Source: Vibrio sp. Isolate32 (GTDB lineage Bacteria; Pseudomonadota; Gammaproteobacteria; Enterobacterales; Vibrionaceae). Taken from it: 64,000 nt of DNA. Numbering within the stretch: the stretch's first letter is position 1; the number at the start of each line of letters is the position of its first letter. Location: positions 63,647 to 127,646 of the forward strand of contig NZ_JAKEUQ010000001.1 in the NCBI RefSeq assembly GCF_022397955.1. Direction: 5' to 3'. Positions 62,075-64,000 of the stretch are shown piece by piece. The position numbers were made by a program, and so were the translations under genes. Below the pieces are notes generated by a model. The model did not search any database and was not told where the DNA came from. It was given only the letters and a program-made list of their open reading frames with translations.

Positions 62075-62962
62075 TTAAGCCAACTGAGCTTCAATGGCCT
62101 GCTGAAGCTTCACACGGTCGTGTCGCCAATCTCGATTCGCAGACGCAAGAGTCGTGGTGACACAGTTCCATAGTCCTTCAAGCTCGGGATGTGGCTCATT
62201 ACCAAGAACAATGTCTATCTTGCGTGCTTTGCAGGTACGTTCACACCACTCAAGTTGCTCCTCAAGTGTCATTTTCCCCGCTGGGCCATGTTCTGGTGAT
62301 AAGTTTTCGACGAAGATCAGCTTAGCATGGGTATTTTCGGAAATCGCTTTACCAATTTCTGGCAGTAGAAGTGGTGGCATCACACTGGTCAAAAAGCTGC
62401 CTGGCCCAAGCACGATGCAGTCCGCTTGTTCTACAGCAGCCACCGCTTCTTTTGTTGCAGGTACTTCTGGCGACAGATCCATCATGCGTAGTTTCTCTGT
62501 CATGTCATCGACATTGGTTTCGCCGGTTACCCAGTGCCCATCCATCGATAACGCGGTAAGGTCTGACGGGTGCTCAGTCATTGGGACGATATTGACATCG
62601 ACCTTCAACATATTGCGAATTAGGTTGATTGCTTCTAATGGGCGAACGGAAAGGTTGTCTAACGCGGTTAGCATTAGGTTGCCCAAGTTATGACCATCGA
62701 GTTCGCCTTGTCCACGAAAACGATATTCAAACATCATAGAGCTGATTGAGGGCTCTGTGATCAACTGATTGATACAATTTCGGGTATCACCCCATGCAAT
62801 GCCGCCTTGGCAATCTCGAATGCGTCCGGTGGAACCACCGTTATCTGTTGTAGCAACAATGCCGGTTGCGTTACTGCCAAAATCTTTTAATGCCGCCAGC
62901 ATACGACCTAAGCCATGGCCACCACCGATTGCGACCACTTTCTTTGACGTGTAAATGTTCAT
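62075..62962 (-). CDS. YvcK/YbhK family protein (CofD-like fold)
   Basis: 295 residues. VVAIGGGHGLGRMLAALKDFG at the N-terminus, then VATTDNGGSTGRIR, HNLGNLMLTAL, IVLGPGSFLTSVMPPLL and FVENLSPEHGPA mark the UPF0052/YvcK family related to CofD. In Bacillus YvcK binds UDP-GlcNAc and is needed on gluconeogenic carbon; in enterics the family is YbhK. The exact role in vibrios is not known. It is divergent from moaA (as ybhK is in E. coli) and convergent with luxOU. Confidence 0.9.
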   Translation of the reverse strand: MNIYTSKKVVAIGGGHGLGRMLAALKDFGSNATGIVATTDNGGSTGRIRDCQGGIAWGDTRNCINQLITEPSISSMMFEYRFRGQGELDGHNLGNLMLTALDNLSVRPLEAINLIRNMLKVDVNIVPMTEHPSDLTALSMDGHWVTGETNVDDMTEKLRMMDLSPEVPATKEAVAAVEQADCIVLGPGSFLTSVMPPLLLPEIGKAISENTHAKLIFVENLSPEHGPAGKMTLEEQLEWCERTCKARKIDIVLGNEPHPELEGLWNCVTTTLASANRDWRHDRVKLQQAIEAQLA

Positions 62963-63164
62963 TTTTTATTCTTGTTAGAGGATTACCAACTATAATTTAG
63001 GTTAAATGCTTCTCGCCAGATACTCAACAAGAGTTATTTTGAGTGTTTGACACGTTTTTTTTGCCGATGTGACTCGTTTTTTGTCATCAGAGCTAGATTC
63101 ACGTACAAATATTAAGTATTTTATTACTCAGCTACTGCGCGCTCGAATATAACGTGCAGTTGCC
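62963..63164. other. YvcK-moaA promoter region
   Basis: AT-rich sequence upstream of the Moco riboswitch, holding the divergent promoters. No ORF called. Confidence 0.5.
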
Positions 63165-63297
63165 ATAACTCCGAGCTCTCGCATGCTAAGTCGCACAGTG
63201 GTATTTGCTGTACCGATACGCATTAAGAGCCAGTGACATGTTGTCACAAGGGCTTAATTGGAAATGATTATGCCTCCCGTGTTTGGAAAGGTGTTCC
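63165..63297 (+). ncRNA. Probable molybdenum-cofactor (Moco) riboswitch before moaA
   Basis: The leader contains CATAACTCCGAGCTCTCGCATGC, cited here only as the pieces AACTCCGAGC (63167) and TCGCATGC, a stem-loop GTGACA-TGT-TGTCAC (63233-63247) inside outer pairs TTAAGAGCC/GGGCTTAA, and a 3' end GCCTCCCGTGTTTGGAAAGG that merges with the ribosome-binding site. This layout and the closing GCCTCCCG...GGAAAGG fit the Moco RNA motif known upstream of moaA in gammaproteobacteria. Binding of Moco would block translation. Boundaries are approximate. Confidence 0.72.
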
Positions 63298-64000
63298 GTG
63301 GCGCAACAATTCGAAGATAGATTCCATCGCAAGTTTTATTACTTGCGCTTGTCGGTTACAGACGTCTGTAACTTTAAATGTACTTACTGCTTGCCGGATG
63401 GTTATAAACCGTCAGGGCAAAAAAACTCGTCTTTTTTGAGTGTTCCTGAGATCAAACGTGTCGTTAAAGCGTTTGCAGATTGTGGCACCTCAAAGATCCG
63501 TATTACAGGCGGAGAGCCGAGCCTGCGTAAAGACTTCCCCGAAATTATTCAAACCGTTGCCAACACTCCCGGTATCAAAAAAGTTGCTACGACAACTAAC
63601 GGTTACCGCATGGAGAAACAAGTAGGGCAGTGGCGTGATGCTGGTTTAACCCACATTAATGTAAGCGTCGATAGCTTAGATCCGCGCATGTTCCATCAGA
63701 TCACTGGTGAGAATAAGTTTACTGAGGTAATGCGAGGCATTGATAAAGCGTTTGAGGTTGGCTTTGAACAAGTCAAAGTAAACGTAGTATTGATGAAAGA
63801 CCTCAATAGCCAAGAGTTACCTGCCTTCCTTACTTGGATCAAAGACAAACCGATTCAACTGCGTTTTATCGAACTGATGAAAACCGGCGAAATGGATGAG
63901 TTGTTTGATAAGCATCATGTGTCAGGCGTTGCGATTCGTAACCAGCTTATTGCTAACGGTTGGTTACTAAAAGTGAGAGCTGTCAATGATGGTCCTGCAC
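63298..64000 (+). CDS. moaA: GTP 3',8-cyclase MoaA, C-terminus beyond window
   Basis: The first 234 codons are visible. The radical-SAM motif CNFKCTYC ([19 protein letters not shown]) is near residues 28-35, followed by [21 protein letters not shown] and NVSVDSLDP. The family's second, C-terminal 4Fe-4S site would lie past the window edge. It catalyses the first step of molybdenum-cofactor synthesis, GTP to 3',8-cyclo-7,8-dihydro-GTP. It starts with GTG (63298), which has GGAAAGG 7 nt upstream inside the riboswitch tail. Only the fragment is present because the window ends. Confidence 0.95.
   Translation, partial: MAQQFEDRFHRKFYYLRLSVTDVCNFKCTYCLPDGYKPSGQKNSSFLSVPEIKRVVKAFADCGTSKIRITGGEPSLRKDFPEIIQTVANTPGIKKVATTTNGYRMEKQVGQWRDAGLTHINVSVDSLDPRMFHQITGENKFTEVMRGIDKAFEVGFEQVKVNVVLMKDLNSQELPAFLTWIKDKPIQLRFIELMKTGEMDELFDKHHVSGVAIRNQLIANGWLLKVRAVNDGPA

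Overview
The window is a chromosomal segment of a Vibrio species. It carries the quorum-sensing trio luxO, luxU and a Qrr small RNA next to uvrB, the Na+-driven flagellar T-ring gene motY beside rnt, and a complete Na+-type rnfABCDGE-nth cluster. Gene order matches other gammaproteobacteria at many points: yeaC-msrB-gapA-yeaD, sppA-ansA, a ydjA-like gene next to topB, yejK/yejL/yejM, sodB/grxD/rnt, and ybhK/moaA. I cannot name the species; gene content suits the Splendidus or Harveyi groups. I see no rRNA operon, prophage, intact insertion sequence or CRISPR array.

Layout. 1-9 kb: rlmA (cut by the window edge), a nucleoside hydrolase, yeaD and gapA divergent from msrB, a DUF2989 lipoprotein, yeaC, ansA and sppA. 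9.2-9.5 kb: a 278-bp element with 18-bp terminal inverted repeats and no gene. 9.5-17.5 kb: fadH behind a perfect FadR-type operator, a nitroreductase, topB, a DUF3080 lipoprotein with an SDR, a tiny membrane-protein ORF next to a Fur-type box, a histone-deacetylase-like hydrolase and tRNA-Ser. 17.6-28.9 kb: yejM-yejL / yejK, an orphan membrane Hpt protein, a coiled-coil lipoprotein, an NhaC-type antiporter, asd, a lone type IV pilin-like protein, a K+ channel and a MarC protein. 29.6-41.3 kb: adhE, a degenerate SDR, a VC2046-family protein, sodB, grxD, a DsbA-like protein, a second NhaC-like antiporter, rnt, motY, a Fur-boxed DUF2753 gene, gloA and nth. 41.5-47.4 kb: the rnf operon, with a strongly repetitive rnfC.

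47.7-57 kb is a galactoside utilisation locus: galR, lacZ (GH2), a GH36 alpha-galactosidase and a MelB-type symporter. Three nearly palindromic LacI-family operators lie in front of the three structural genes, and two of them share an identically spaced downstream element. The locus would import alpha- and beta-galactosides and split them in the cytoplasm; no galETKM genes lie within the window.

57.3-64 kb: tRNA-Asn with a possible tRNA remnant, uvrB preceded by an inverted pair of DnaA boxes, qrr1 (minus strand) with its sigma-54 promoter and a LuxO-type palindrome, luxO-luxU, a YvcK/YbhK-family gene, and moaA (cut by the window edge) behind a probable molybdenum-cofactor riboswitch.

I found no clearly new multi-gene system. 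The observations most worth checking are the inverted-repeat element at 9.2 kb, the short-armed Qrr1, the orphan Hpt protein and its lipoprotein neighbour, the shared operator architecture of the galactoside locus, the structured GC-richer gap at 52.4-52.8 kb, and the orphan terminator-like hairpin upstream of adhE.
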